DNA from: Flavobacterium petrolei
GTDB taxonomy: Bacteria; Bacteroidota; Bacteroidia; Flavobacteriales; Flavobacteriaceae
Assembly (NCBI RefSeq): GCF_003314435.2
Contig: NZ_QNVY02000004.1
Location: 248,001 to 312,000, forward strand
DNA length: 64,000 nt
Direction: 5' to 3'
Below, one piece after another: positions 42,604 through 52,149 of the stretch. A program made the translations under genes and the position numbers. Under the pieces are notes generated by a model. That model made no database searches, was not told where the DNA came from, and saw nothing but the letters and a program-made list of their open reading frames with translations. How positions within the stretch are numbered: the stretch's first letter is position 1; every line of letters starts with the position of its first letter.

Positions 42604-45186
42604 ATGAAGCTATTAAAAAAAAATAGTACTATCGCTTTCAGTTATTCTTGTAAAAAAACAATTTTGTCATTTTGGATAGTATTATCCTGCTCTATTTACG
42701 GGCAGGATAATTCCAAAAAGAATATTGCTGTAGCAGAGTATGAAAGGTGGGGCAAATTAGAAAACAGAGCTATTTCCCAGAAAGGAAACTGGATATCATT
42801 TGATATGCAGTACAGCAATGGTTCAGATACATTATTTGTAAAACATACGCAGCAAAAGATTGGATTTAGTTATCCACTAGGAACACAAGGCAAATTTGGT
42901 GGTGAAATTGCATTTGGTGCCTTTCAAGGAGATAAAGTAATTGTTACCATCTTAGAAAATAGTGAAAAAATTATTATATCAAATTGTACTGCTTTTGAAT
43001 TTGCAAATAGTGGGAAAATTATTGTGAGCTATTCCAGTGATGGGGAATTAATCATGAGAACAATAAAAAACAAAGAAATCATTTGTGTTCCAAATGTAAC
43101 AGAATACCAATTGGATCAGCCTAACAATATCCTGTTTTATCACACTATCCATGAAGGGAAAAGTAGTTTCGGAACAATTAATCTTAGGACAAACCAAAAA
43201 ACAGAATATTACACAACGACACATAAGTTATCTGGTCTGACATTAGCAGGATATGGAAAAGGTGTTTTTTGGCTCGAAGAGGGCATCAACGGGAAATACA
43301 CAAAACTGAATTTCTACAAAACCCAAGATAAAAGTATTCAAACCTTTGAACCAAAATCATTCTTAAATTTTCCAGAAAAGCATGAAATTGTTACCACAAA
43401 ATCTTTCAAAATTTCAAGTGATGGTAAAAGAGTGTTTTTTGGAATCGCGAAAGTCAAAGAAGAGGCAACACCAAAAAAAGACGATGTCGAGGTTTGGGAT
43501 ACAGAAGATTTATGGATTTATCCAAAAGCAAGCAGAGAAAATCTTGAGGGGTACGCCACTTTATCGGTTTGGTTTATTGAAGAAAAGCGGTGGAATACGA
43601 TTACAAATAAAGAACTTCCTTTTGTACAGCTTAACGGCAGTAAATCAGTTGCAATACTTTACAATCCAACTGCATATGCACCTCATTTTAAGCGCTATGG
43701 AGAGGTTGACTATTTCTTGTACAATCTGGCTGATGGCACCAAAAAGTTATTTTTAGAAAAGCAACCTGGTGAAAATTACTTATTGTCTTTTTCTCCAAAT
43801 GGAGCATACATATGCTATTTTAAAGATAAAAATTGGTGGCTGTACAATATAAAAACACAATCTACGGTGTCAATTGTTCCACCTGCAGGTTCCGAATGGG
43901 TTTCAAATGATTTAAAGTACATAACAAGACCACATGTTTTTGGAATGAAAGGATGGAGTGATAATGGAGAATACCTTTTGCTACAAGACGAATTCGACGT
44001 CTATCAATTTAACATCAAAACAAATAAACTAAAACGCATTACTAATGGACGAGAAAGCGGTACCTACTTCACTGTAGATGGTTCAAATATCAAGCAAATA
44101 GGAAATGACAATTACAATGGTTGGGCTCTTACTGAAATTAATTCAGCTAATAATTTAATCGTTTCATCAAGAAATGCGGCCACCAAGTCACAACAATTTA
44201 AATTAGTTTCTACATCCAACACTTTAATTCCAGTAGCAAATAATGCTACAAAATCAGATGAACTGCGTAGAGCCAATAATGAAGTCTATGTCTATCGAGA
44301 ACAATCACATAATGAGTCTCCCAGAATTGTATCTTTTAAAAACGGTGTAAATAAGGTTCTGTTTGAAAGCAATAATCATGATAAAAACTTTAATCAAGGA
44401 AAGGTAGAACTAATTTCATTTTCGAATTCAAAAGGAGACAAACTGCAAGGATTATTATATTATCCGGTAAATTATGAAGTAGGCAAAAAATATCCGATGA
44501 TAACCAATGTGTATTCGCAAATTACAAACTCATTGCACGAATATAGCATTCCGACTTTATACAACGATACCGGTTTTAATGTAAAGCATTTTGTGCAACA
44601 AAATTATTTTGTATTATTACCAGATGTGAAATATTATGAAGGAGAAACCGGAAATAGTGCACTGGATTGTGTTGTTGCTGCAAACAATGCCGTTGTAAAA
44701 ACAGGAATGATTGACTTAAAGCATATTGGCTTAATAGGGCATTCTTTCGGAGGTTATGAAACAAATTACATTATTACAAAATCGAATATTTTTGCAGCGG
44801 CAGTATCGGGTGCAGCAATTTCTGATATGGTAAGTTGGTATTTTAGTAACTCAAAAAGTCTCAATATCCCAGAATTATGGCGAAGTGAATCGCAACAATG
44901 GAGAATAGGAAAATCTATTTTTGAAGACAAAGAGTTGTACCTAAAAAATTCACCAATACTTTATGCAGATAATATTACTACACCATTACTGTCTTGGGTG
45001 GGTAAAATGGAGACTAATTTACCCTACGAACAGAGTTTACTTTTTTATAATGCATTGAGAAGAGCCAAGAAGAAGAATGTTTTATTGGTATATCCAAAAG
45101 ACCAGCATGTAATTGTAATCAAGGAGAATAAAATGGACCTTACAAAACGAATTACCGATTGGTTTGACCGATATTTAAAGGAATAA
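42604..45186 (+). CDS. S9-family (prolyl oligopeptidase-like) serine peptidase
   Basis: About 860 residues from the ATG at 42604, chosen because a longer frame from 42559 would overlap susD and add no signal peptide; from 42604 a signal-like segment (TILSFWIVLSCSIYGQ) follows. A beta-propeller region precedes the alpha/beta hydrolase domain. Nucleophile GHSFGGYE (Ser714) and His (YPKDQHVIV) are present; the usual catalytic Asp of GEKD appears as Glu in GKMETNLP. Probably periplasmic, cleaving peptides taken up by the SusC/SusD pair. Confidence 0.88.
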   Translation: MKLLKKNSTIAFSYSCKKTILSFWIVLSCSIYGQDNSKKNIAVAEYERWGKLENRAISQKGNWISFDMQYSNGSDTLFVKHTQQKIGFSYPLGTQGKFGGEIAFGAFQGDKVIVTILENSEKIIISNCTAFEFANSGKIIVSYSSDGELIMRTIKNKEIICVPNVTEYQLDQPNNILFYHTIHEGKSSFGTINLRTNQKTEYYTTTHKLSGLTLAGYGKGVFWLEEGINGKYTKLNFYKTQDKSIQTFEPKSFLNFPEKHEIVTTKSFKISSDGKRVFFGIAKVKEEATPKKDDVEVWDTEDLWIYPKASRENLEGYATLSVWFIEEKRWNTITNKELPFVQLNGSKSVAILYNPTAYAPHFKRYGEVDYFLYNLADGTKKLFLEKQPGENYLLSFSPNGAYICYFKDKNWWLYNIKTQSTVSIVPPAGSEWVSNDLKYITRPHVFGMKGWSDNGEYLLLQDEFDVYQFNIKTNKLKRITNGRESGTYFTVDGSNIKQIGNDNYNGWALTEINSANNLIVSSRNAATKSQQFKLVSTSNTLIPVANNATKSDELRRANNEVYVYREQSHNESPRIVSFKNGVNKVLFESNNHDKNFNQGKVELISFSNSKGDKLQGLLYYPVNYEVGKKYPMITNVYSQITNSLHEYSIPTLYNDTGFNVKHFVQQNYFVLLPDVKYYEGETGNSALDCVVAANNAVVKTGMIDLKHIGLIGHSFGGYETNYIITKSNIFAAAVSGAAISDMVSWYFSNSKSLNIPELWRSESQQWRIGKSIFEDKELYLKNSPILYADNITTPLLSWVGKMETNLPYEQSLLFYNALRRAKKKNVLLVYPKDQHVIVIKENKMDLTKRITDWFDRYLKE

Positions 45187-45190
45187 AATA

Positions 45191-45222
45191 AATAAGTGCA
45201 GTTTGAAAAAACTGCACTTATT
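45191..45222. terminator. Bidirectional terminator
   Basis: Perfect 14-bp stem AATAAGTGCAGTTT / AAACTGCACTTATT with a GAAA loop, between the convergent S9 peptidase and DUF6520 genes. Confidence 0.88.
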
Positions 45223-45229
45223 CGTTAAT

Positions 45230-45508
45230 CTACGGATTAACAGTTCTAAAAAGCGGCGTAGAACAGGTCGTTTCACTATCTTTATCGAATACTTGTGAAG
45301 AACCACTCATACAAAAAGCATTTCCAGTAACATCGCAATCTACGTTTACCAGTTTACAACTGGAAGGGAGTGGTGAATGGATATAACCATTAATAATTGC
45401 AGTAGCCGTTTGGCTTTCTTTAGCCGTACTAGTGGTTACAGCAGCAGCACTAGCCAATGAGAATGCTACCATTGGAAGCACCATCAATTTTAAAAAATCT
45501 GTTTTCAT
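45230..45508 (-). CDS. DUF6520-type small secreted protein
   Basis: 92 residues: signal peptide (MVAFSLASAAA), a short mature part with Cys residues (SSCKLVNVDC, FCMSGSS, TTCSTP). The pattern matches the flavobacterial DUF6520 peptides, which often occur next to MauE-domain proteins. Their function is not known; the cysteine-rich mature peptide could be a secreted effector or the substrate of neighbouring gene products. Confidence 0.75.
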   Translation of the reverse strand: MKTDFLKLMVLPMVAFSLASAAAVTTSTAKESQTATAIINGYIHSPLPSSCKLVNVDCDVTGNAFCMSGSSQVFDKDSETTCSTPLFRTVNP

Positions 45509-45597
45509 AATAAAAAAATTAATAATTATTATTTCGATCTACTCTTTTCTACAGGTTTTCGATCTTACCCCTGATACCGGCCAGTATATCTTTCATT

Positions 45598-47082
45598 TTA
45601 TTTTTTTAGTTGCGTTAACATTGGGGTCCCAAAAGTATATTTTACAATTTGATGTCCTACTATTGCATACAAGGCCTTTTCAGTTATCAATAAATCACTC
45701 ATTTTCATTTTATTTTCGTGGTAGATGTAGAAACTGAATAAATAGATTTTATTCGTAATATCATAAACATCAATTATAGAAGCATGGTCCCAGTTTTTTT
45801 TACTTTCGTAACGACCACGAAGCCCTGATTGATTAAACAAAAGTTCATTAAAGGCAGCACTTCTTAAATTAACAGTATAAGGCGGAGCTGCAAGTTTACT
45901 ATCCCCTGATTTTTTGACTCTGACTACTTTTAATTTAGCTCTGGTAGTGGTATCTATAGTCGTAACGTGATGGACAAGTTGCAAAGCTGTATCGGCTACA
46001 ATAAATTGATTCCGATAGAAATACGTATAAACGATTTTCTTTAAACCCTCACTGTAAGTCAGGGTTCCGTCCGTGTCAAAAATACCGTCTATTTGTTTTT
46101 GTAATAAGTGCTTTTGCTTTCTAATTTTTAAAGAATCATCTAAAGCTATTGTACCCAATATATTTTCGTAAGTACCTAATTGTTGCCCTCTAAATACACA
46201 AAGAGTAGAATCAATTGGCTGTAATGTAGTAAAGTAAGGTTTTTTGGTAACCCAAATGGTAGCTTTCCAATCAGAAACTAAACCCCGATAAATGATAGGA
46301 ATAGAACCATCATAAAGAAAAAAATGAGCACCCAAAATTTTTGTTTTAACGGCTCTAAAAGGTAAAGTATCCGGAGTAAGTTGAATAGAATATTGTTTTT
46401 TATGTTGCAATGTGCTGTCAAACTCAATGATAGTTAAAGGAGAAATGGTATTTCCTAAATAGATATTTCCTTTAGAGTGGCCGACAAAGTAAAATCCATA
46501 ATTATTTAAGTTTTTTGTTAAAGTCCTTGATGCAACGTTAGGAGTAAATCGACGAATAAATGGATTTTGCTTCTTCATAGTATCCTCTGATGATAGAAAT
46601 AAAAAAACAACGAAAAGCACACTTGATACTACTATTAATAACAGTGAGATAATCCCTTTTTTATCATATTGATGAAGCAACAGACTACAACTACCTATGA
46701 AAATGAAAAAAAGGTTGAAAATCAAGTGTTCATTCCATCCTAACTTTTCTAAAATTCCACCACAAGAGCATGGAATAAACGAACTAAAATTCAAAATCAA
46801 AATAATATATGTAGTAAAAACAGTCATTAAGCCCACTGATAAATAAAGGGCCTTTATTCGACTTACTCGCAGAGATAAAGCAACTACTAGTCCCAATTCC
46901 GCAAAAATTACAAGAAACGAGATAGAAGCAGCATAAGCACTTAAAAGTGGAGACTGGCCTAATTGTGTTTGAAAGTTTTCAAAATCAATTAGTTTACTGA
47001 TTGCAGCATACGTAAACAAAATGATATACAGGAAGCAGACCATCTCTAAAAATACATTTTGTAATTTAATATTCAGTTTCAT
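45598..47082 (-). CDS. MauE-domain membrane protein with large C-terminal extension
   Basis: 494 residues: about five N-terminal membrane helices (residues 10-160) with a MauE/DoxX-like core containing CSCGG (about residues 106-110), then an approximately 320-residue beta-rich, probably periplasmic domain without known motif. MauE proteins take part in disulfide or cofactor formation in the periplasm, which fits the cysteine-rich DUF6520 neighbour. The upstream region (47130-47164) shows a motif like the phased repeats at 48571-48646. Confidence 0.75.
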   Translation of the reverse strand: MKLNIKLQNVFLEMVCFLYIILFTYAAISKLIDFENFQTQLGQSPLLSAYAASISFLVIFAELGLVVALSLRVSRIKALYLSVGLMTVFTTYIILILNFSSFIPCSCGGILEKLGWNEHLIFNLFFIFIGSCSLLLHQYDKKGIISLLLIVVSSVLFVVFLFLSSEDTMKKQNPFIRRFTPNVASRTLTKNLNNYGFYFVGHSKGNIYLGNTISPLTIIEFDSTLQHKKQYSIQLTPDTLPFRAVKTKILGAHFFLYDGSIPIIYRGLVSDWKATIWVTKKPYFTTLQPIDSTLCVFRGQQLGTYENILGTIALDDSLKIRKQKHLLQKQIDGIFDTDGTLTYSEGLKKIVYTYFYRNQFIVADTALQLVHHVTTIDTTTRAKLKVVRVKKSGDSKLAAPPYTVNLRSAAFNELLFNQSGLRGRYESKKNWDHASIIDVYDITNKIYLFSFYIYHENKMKMSDLLITEKALYAIVGHQIVKYTFGTPMLTQLKK

Positions 47083-47129
47083 AGTACTTTTTATTTAAAG
47101 CAAAATTCTGAATTATAAAATGACTATAG

Positions 47130-47164
47130 TTGTCTTTTTGGGAGTAAGAGATGACTAAAACGGA
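47130..47164 (-). promoter_or_regulatory. Candidate operator upstream of the MauE/DUF6520 unit
   Basis: TTGTCTTTTTGGGA (47130-47143) agrees with the repeat TTGTCAATTCGGGA seen upstream of the neighbouring divergent genes, and a weaker copy (ATGACTAAAACGGA) starts 21 bp further. Spacing equals two helical turns. Confidence 0.5.
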
Positions 47165-47169
47165 TAACT

Positions 47170-48099
47170 TTAATCCTCAACTGACGAAATAAAACCAACT
47201 TCATTTCGCTTTAATTCGTTGGGAGAAAAACCAAATTGTTTTTTAAATGATTTTGAAAAATTTGGATAATTATTAAAACCATTCATGACAGAAATATTTT
47301 TTAACGGTATTCCAGTATGTTCAATCATAAAGAAAGCTCTTTTGAGACGCTCTTGATTATAAAACTGATAAATACTAGTCTTAAAAAAATGGCGAAAACC
47401 ATCTTTTAATTTATGTTCATTAGTACCAAATTTAGAAGAAAGCACCTTTAAGGAGAGAAGGGGTTCTTCAAGGTGTGCTAAAATATAATCATAAAGTTTT
47501 TGAATCAATAACGCATCTGCCTTTCGAGTTTTATTATGTTTCTCGTTTTCATTCCCATACAGTAAAGGACTATAAGTATCTTGACGTGCAGGAGTAACCA
47601 GATTTATTATAATTTCCGAACCATTAACCAACCTTACAATGTTACTGGCAACCGAAATAGGTAAATGTTCTTTAGGTGTAAAATCTAATGTAATAGTTGT
47701 AGGCAAAGTACTATTTGCATCAACTACTTCTTGAAGTTGTTCAAAAGAAGCTGTAGTAATAATGTCCGCCAAAGATAGGTTGATCAACTCAGATTCGGAA
47801 TGACCCAAAAAGGAAGTAACTTCAGGAGTAAAGCTCTTGATTAAAAAAGACGAATCTAAAACAAATGTGCTTAGAGCTGTAACTTGAAGGGTCTTATGTG
47901 TATTAATGTAACCAATTTGAAAAACCGACTCCTGCATTTCTTCCGCTACCATATTAATTAAAACAACTAGCGTTTCCAATTGTTCATCATTTGAACTTAA
48001 AGGAATGCGCGTGTTGAAATTGCCACGTGCCATCTCAAATAACATTTGATGAATTGTAACAATACGCTCTTCGTTGTATGTTTTATTCATAAGATTCAA
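47170..48099 (-). CDS. AraC-family regulator with PAS-like domain
   Basis: 309 residues. An N-terminal helical segment, a PAS-like sensor (about residues 75-160, FVLDSSFLIKSFTPEVTSFLG and HSESELINLSLADII), and a C-terminal AraC HTH (IPLKNISVMNGFNNYPNFSK SFKKQFGFSPNELK region). Likely controls the DUF6520/MauE and possibly SusC/SusD and PLP-enzyme genes through the phased repeats found upstream of them. Co-transcribed with the gene above (28 bp). Confidence 0.85.
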   Translation of the reverse strand: MNLMNKTYNEERIVTIHQMLFEMARGNFNTRIPLSSNDEQLETLVVLINMVAEEMQESVFQIGYINTHKTLQVTALSTFVLDSSFLIKSFTPEVTSFLGHSESELINLSLADIITTASFEQLQEVVDANSTLPTTITLDFTPKEHLPISVASNIVRLVNGSEIIINLVTPARQDTYSPLLYGNENEKHNKTRKADALLIQKLYDYILAHLEEPLLSLKVLSSKFGTNEHKLKDGFRHFFKTSIYQFYNQERLKRAFFMIEHTGIPLKNISVMNGFNNYPNFSKSFKKQFGFSPNELKRNEVGFISSVED

Positions 48100-48127
48100 C
48101 TTTTAATTTTTTATCTTATAGTAAACG

Positions 48128-48511
48128 CTAAACAAACCCTTTTAGATAAATTAAAGCGTCATCTTCTTTCGTGAAAATTTGAGTAGGTACAGAGGGCTTA
48201 CTAATCTCTACATAAAAAGTACTAATAATCAAGGAAAGTTTTTCATTTACAATAAGTGCTACTGCTTGCGTCAAAATAGAGCCCGACTGTGCTAAATGAT
48301 CTCTTCCAGCTTTCTCAGTAGCAACAACACCCCTAATATCACATAAAATAGGATAAGTACATTCGTTTTGAAAATGAATTCTATCGGTTACAACGCACTG
48401 GGCTACCCTTAAATCAATAGTAGTATTAGGCTTGTATTCAAAAAAGAGAATGCCCCCAGAGATCCAAAACCTGGCAAAATCATTCTCATAAAAATCATGT
48501 GCTGCAATCAT
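48128..48511 (-). CDS. STAS/SpoIIAA-like protein
   Basis: 127 residues with the beta-alpha pattern of STAS-type small domains (FWISGGILFFEYKPNT, PILCDIRGVVATEKAGRDHL, IISTFYVEISKPSVPTQIF). Comparable proteins occur next to PAS/AraC regulators in Flavobacteria, and could be signalling partners. First gene of the minus-strand unit below the phased repeats. Confidence 0.6.
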   Translation of the reverse strand: MIAAHDFYENDFARFWISGGILFFEYKPNTTIDLRVAQCVVTDRIHFQNECTYPILCDIRGVVATEKAGRDHLAQSGSILTQAVALIVNEKLSLIISTFYVEISKPSVPTQIFTKEDDALIYLKGFV

Positions 48512-48570
48512 GTTTTACGAATTTAATTTTTCTAATTTAACAAAAATATAAACATCTATTAATAAGACAC

Positions 48571-48646
48571 TTGCCAATTTGGGATTATTTGTTGCAATTT
48601 GGAAGTTTTAGTTGTCAATTCGGGACTTTGACTTGTTATATCGGGA
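48571..48646. promoter_or_regulatory. Four helically phased direct repeats in a divergent promoter region
   Basis: TTGCCAATTTGGGA (48571), TTGCAATTTGGAA (48592), TTGTCAATTCGGGA (48612) and TTGTTATATCGGGA (48633). Starts are 21, 20 and 21 bp apart, two turns of the helix. They lie between the divergent STAS-like gene (48511) and the PLP-enzyme gene (48734), a layout typical of AraC-type operators. Confidence 0.7.
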
Positions 48647-48733
48647 GTATTGAGGTATTGGATGAAATAACTTTCAATTTTTATGATGAATTTTAGATAT
48701 CTAAATTTTTAAAACAACTTAAACAATTTAAAA

Positions 48734-51163
48734 ATGGCAAAAATTAAGCACAATAATTTCATAGACACAGTTGATGAGGTTTTATCAGGAGCAAAAAAAG
48801 AAGGATTACTACATCTATATGCAGAAGACAAAAAATTGACAGGTAGGACAATCCAAGTTAAGGGAAAGGAAATGTTTCATTTTGGTACAACAGGTTACTT
48901 GGGACTCGAACAAGACATTCGGTTGAAAGAGGCTGCAATAGCAGCCATAAACAATTATGGTACACAATTCCCACTTTCAAAGTCATATATTTCGCATCCG
49001 CTTTACAGTGAACTAGAGCAAAAAATTGAATTAATGTATGGTATACCACCCATTATAACAAAGAACAGTACATTAGGACATTTAGCTGTTATCCCGACAT
49101 TGATAAGAGATGAAGATGCCGTAATAATGGATCATCAAGTACATTGGAGTGTACAAAATGCGTGTCAGCTTTTAAAGCTACGGGGAATTCCAGTGGAGAT
49201 GATCAGACATAGTAATTTGGAAATGTTAGAAGATAAAATCAAACAATTAACTACCAAATGCAATAAAATCTGGTATATGGCTGATGGTGTATATTCCATG
49301 TTTGGTGATTATGCACCTATCCCAGAATTATTGGCTTTGACTCAAAAATATTCTCAGCTTAATCTCTATTTTGACGATGTTCATGGTATGAGTTGGCGAG
49401 GTAAAAATGGAACTGGTTTTATTTTTGATATGATAGAAGAACTTCCAGAAAATTGTATTGTGGTGAGTACATTAAGCAAAACCTTTGGAGCCAGTGGTGC
49501 GACGGTATTTTGCAGGAATCAGAAACTAAGAGATAAAATCAAAAATTTCGGCGGTCCATTAACTTTTTCCGCTCAGTTAGAACCTGCATCTGTAGCAGCA
49601 GCAATCGCTTCGGCAGACATTCATTTATCTCCTGAAATAGAATTGAAACAAAAAGTGCTAGCGGATAAAATCGATTATTTTAACCAGTTATTATCAAACG
49701 GAAACCTCCCCATAATTTCAAAAAATGATTCGCCAGTGTTCTTTTTGGGTATGGGTACGCCTGCAACAGCTTATAAGTTTGTGCATCGCCTATTTGAAGA
49801 AGGATTTTTTCTGAACTTGGGAATTTATCCAGCAGTTCCAATAAAGAATACAGGAATCAGAATAACATTATCGAGCCACAATAAGCTAGAAGATATTACA
49901 GCCTTAGCTGATGCAATGGAATACCATTTTCCCAAAGCTTTGGAAGAAACAAATAGTAGTGAAATCAAAATCAGACGGGCTTTTGGAATGGACAATAAAA
50001 AAGCAGAAAATATTTCACAATCAAAAGAGCAGGAGCTTTTTATCGAAGAAAAAAATACCATTCAAGATATTGAAAAATCAGCATGGAATCAATACATGGG
50101 AAAACAAAATATTTTCGATTGGGATGGTATTGTTTATTTAGAAAAAACATTTAGTCAGCATCCAGACCCGACTAACCAATGGGATTTTTACTATTATATC
50201 ATTAAAGACAACAAAGGTATCATAGTATTAATGACCTTTGTTACCTACGGTCTTTGGAAAGACGACATGCTGGCTACTGAGTCGGTTTCTATCCATTTGG
50301 AAGAAATAAGAAAGACTAATCCTTTATACCTCACCTCAAGAGTATTGGGTATGGGCTCTCTATTTACCGAAGGAGAACACTGCTTTATCAATCAGGAACA
50401 TCCTTTGGCAGAAAAAGCATTGAAACTATTATTGGATAAGCTAGAAGAAAAATTCAATGACTTAAATGCAGACATGTTAGTTTTAAGAGATTTCGAAAAA
50501 GACAACAGCTACAACAAAATAATAGTAGATCAAGGTTATTTCAAAATAGACATGCCGGAATCCTGTGTAATTGAAAATCAAGTTTGGCATTCACACGAAG
50601 AGTTTACAAAAACATTATCGTTGCGTTCCCGTAAACATTTCAATAAAGAGATAGAACCTTATGAGAAGTACTATGATGTTGTAATAAAAGATAAATTGAG
50701 CAAATCAGAAATAGGAAGAGCATATCAACTCTACAACAATGTAAAAGACAATAATTACGCTATCAATACATTCCGATATACCCAAAAAATTTTCGAAAAC
50801 ATGAATGAAAGTCCCAACTGGGAATTTATAGTATTAGCCCTGAAAGTAGAGCCTGAAAATCCATTTGTAGGAGTTATGTTTTGCTACAAAAATGACAATC
50901 ATACCTATGTACCGGAATTAATAGGTATGGATTATAAATGGGCGAAAGAATACCAACTGTACAGGCAATTGTTATTTCAAACCATAAAAAGAGCTAATGA
51001 GTTGCAACTTCAAAAGATAGATTTTGGAGTGTCAGCCTCATTTGAAAAAAGAAAATTAGGAGCTAGGATAATTCCAAAAGTAGCCTATGTTCAGGCAAGA
51101 GACAATTACGCAATGGAACTTATGAATACTTTGCAAAATGATTACAAATCAATTGCAAAATGA
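48734..51163 (+). CDS. PLP-dependent acyltransferase (AONS family) fused to a GNAT-type domain
   Basis: 809 residues. The N-terminal 400 residues are an alpha-oxoamine synthase-like fold-type I PLP enzyme (FGTTGYLGLEQD, DGVYSMFGDYAPI, FDDVHGMSWRG, and PLP lysine Lys249 in TLSKTFGASGA). The C-terminal 390 residues resemble GNAT/acyltransferase proteins (FDFGVSASFEKRKLG-like ending). Relatives condense an acyl thioester with an amino acid, as in 8-amino-7-oxononanoate, sphingoid base or sulfonolipid synthesis. Sulfonolipids are common in Flavobacteria, but the substrate here cannot be assigned from sequence. Confidence 0.8.
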   Translation: MAKIKHNNFIDTVDEVLSGAKKEGLLHLYAEDKKLTGRTIQVKGKEMFHFGTTGYLGLEQDIRLKEAAIAAINNYGTQFPLSKSYISHPLYSELEQKIELMYGIPPIITKNSTLGHLAVIPTLIRDEDAVIMDHQVHWSVQNACQLLKLRGIPVEMIRHSNLEMLEDKIKQLTTKCNKIWYMADGVYSMFGDYAPIPELLALTQKYSQLNLYFDDVHGMSWRGKNGTGFIFDMIEELPENCIVVSTLSKTFGASGATVFCRNQKLRDKIKNFGGPLTFSAQLEPASVAAAIASADIHLSPEIELKQKVLADKIDYFNQLLSNGNLPIISKNDSPVFFLGMGTPATAYKFVHRLFEEGFFLNLGIYPAVPIKNTGIRITLSSHNKLEDITALADAMEYHFPKALEETNSSEIKIRRAFGMDNKKAENISQSKEQELFIEEKNTIQDIEKSAWNQYMGKQNIFDWDGIVYLEKTFSQHPDPTNQWDFYYYIIKDNKGIIVLMTFVTYGLWKDDMLATESVSIHLEEIRKTNPLYLTSRVLGMGSLFTEGEHCFINQEHPLAEKALKLLLDKLEEKFNDLNADMLVLRDFEKDNSYNKIIVDQGYFKIDMPESCVIENQVWHSHEEFTKTLSLRSRKHFNKEIEPYEKYYDVVIKDKLSKSEIGRAYQLYNNVKDNNYAINTFRYTQKIFENMNESPNWEFIVLALKVEPENPFVGVMFCYKNDNHTYVPELIGMDYKWAKEYQLYRQLLFQTIKRANELQLQKIDFGVSASFEKRKLGARIIPKVAYVQARDNYAMELMNTLQNDYKSIAK

Positions 51164-51194
51164 CGAAAGATATTGACAACTAATATTTAAAAAG

Positions 51195-52028
51195 ATGTTT
51201 GAAAAAGCGATTGAATCATTTAATGCTGTCTGCAATGAAATTTTAGAGGCAAACGATACAATGCAAAATAAGGCTTGCAATGGAATTGTATTGTGTAATA
51301 AAACATTAACGAACTTAAAAGAGATAGTTGATAAAAATGATTTCAACACCGTTCCGGAGGAGATCGATTTTTTCAAAAATATCAAACCCGTTCCTATGAG
51401 TTTATTGATCTATTTTACAGAAGTGCGTTCCTGCGAGCTAAGAATGCCAAAAGCGGGAAACACTTATAAAGTCGAATTCCTCCAAAAAGAATTGCGGAAA
51501 ATTAATAAGTTCTTTTACAGAAATGCCGATTTTGTGCATTATATGGAACAAGGATACAGTTATCTGGATCATCAATTCTTTACTCGAAACCATCGCGATA
51601 ATTTTCCCTTTACACCTATGACTGATTATTACCAATTTCCGGAATTTTCAACATCGCAAGACATGCTCTGGGCAAAAGTAAAGGCGATGTATCGATTTAT
51701 TCATTACATCCGACAAGCACTAAAAAGACTAAAAGTGGATGATTCTGATATTTTTGAAGAAAAAAAGCATAAAGTATTGGTATGGACAGGGCCAAAAACA
51801 GCTTTGACAGAATTAATCTACGCCTTGTTTTCTAATGGAACAATCAATCATGGTGCGGCAGATATTAATATGATAACGACATCATTTGAAGATTTTTTCA
51901 ACATCAAACTAGATAACATTTATAAAACCTATACTGAAATTAAAGCACGTAAAAGCAGTAAGACAAAATTTCTGGAGGAATTAACGCTAAACCTACAGCA
52001 AAAAATGTATAGAGAAGACCAAGAATAA
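51195..52028 (+). CDS. rteC: RteC-family conjugative-transposon regulator, copy 1
   Basis: 277 residues of the RteC family: FFKNIKPVPMSLLIYFTEV, the C-terminal KVLVWTGPKTALTELIYALF, and FFNIKLDNIYKTYTEIKARK. RteC activates excision of CTnDOT-type elements in Bacteroides. It marks the left part of a conjugative element. A strong terminator follows. A second, inverted rteC lies at 62690-63517. Confidence 0.9.
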   Translation: MFEKAIESFNAVCNEILEANDTMQNKACNGIVLCNKTLTNLKEIVDKNDFNTVPEEIDFFKNIKPVPMSLLIYFTEVRSCELRMPKAGNTYKVEFLQKELRKINKFFYRNADFVHYMEQGYSYLDHQFFTRNHRDNFPFTPMTDYYQFPEFSTSQDMLWAKVKAMYRFIHYIRQALKRLKVDDSDIFEEKKHKVLVWTGPKTALTELIYALFSNGTINHGAADINMITTSFEDFFNIKLDNIYKTYTEIKARKSSKTKFLEELTLNLQQKMYREDQE

Positions 52029-52048
52029 AGCCTTAACCACTATGCCCA

Positions 52049-52092
52049 CAAGCAGTAAATCCTGATTTTAAAAGGATATACTGCTTTTTTTT
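52049..52092 (+). terminator. Rho-independent terminator after rteC
   Basis: AAGCAGTAaATCC / GGATaTACTGCTT stem with a run of eight T on the plus strand. Confidence 0.85.
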
Positions 52093-52149
52093 ATGCCAGA
52101 ATCAATCAAAGAACAATTATCAGAAAAATTAAGGTTTTTACTTTTTTCA

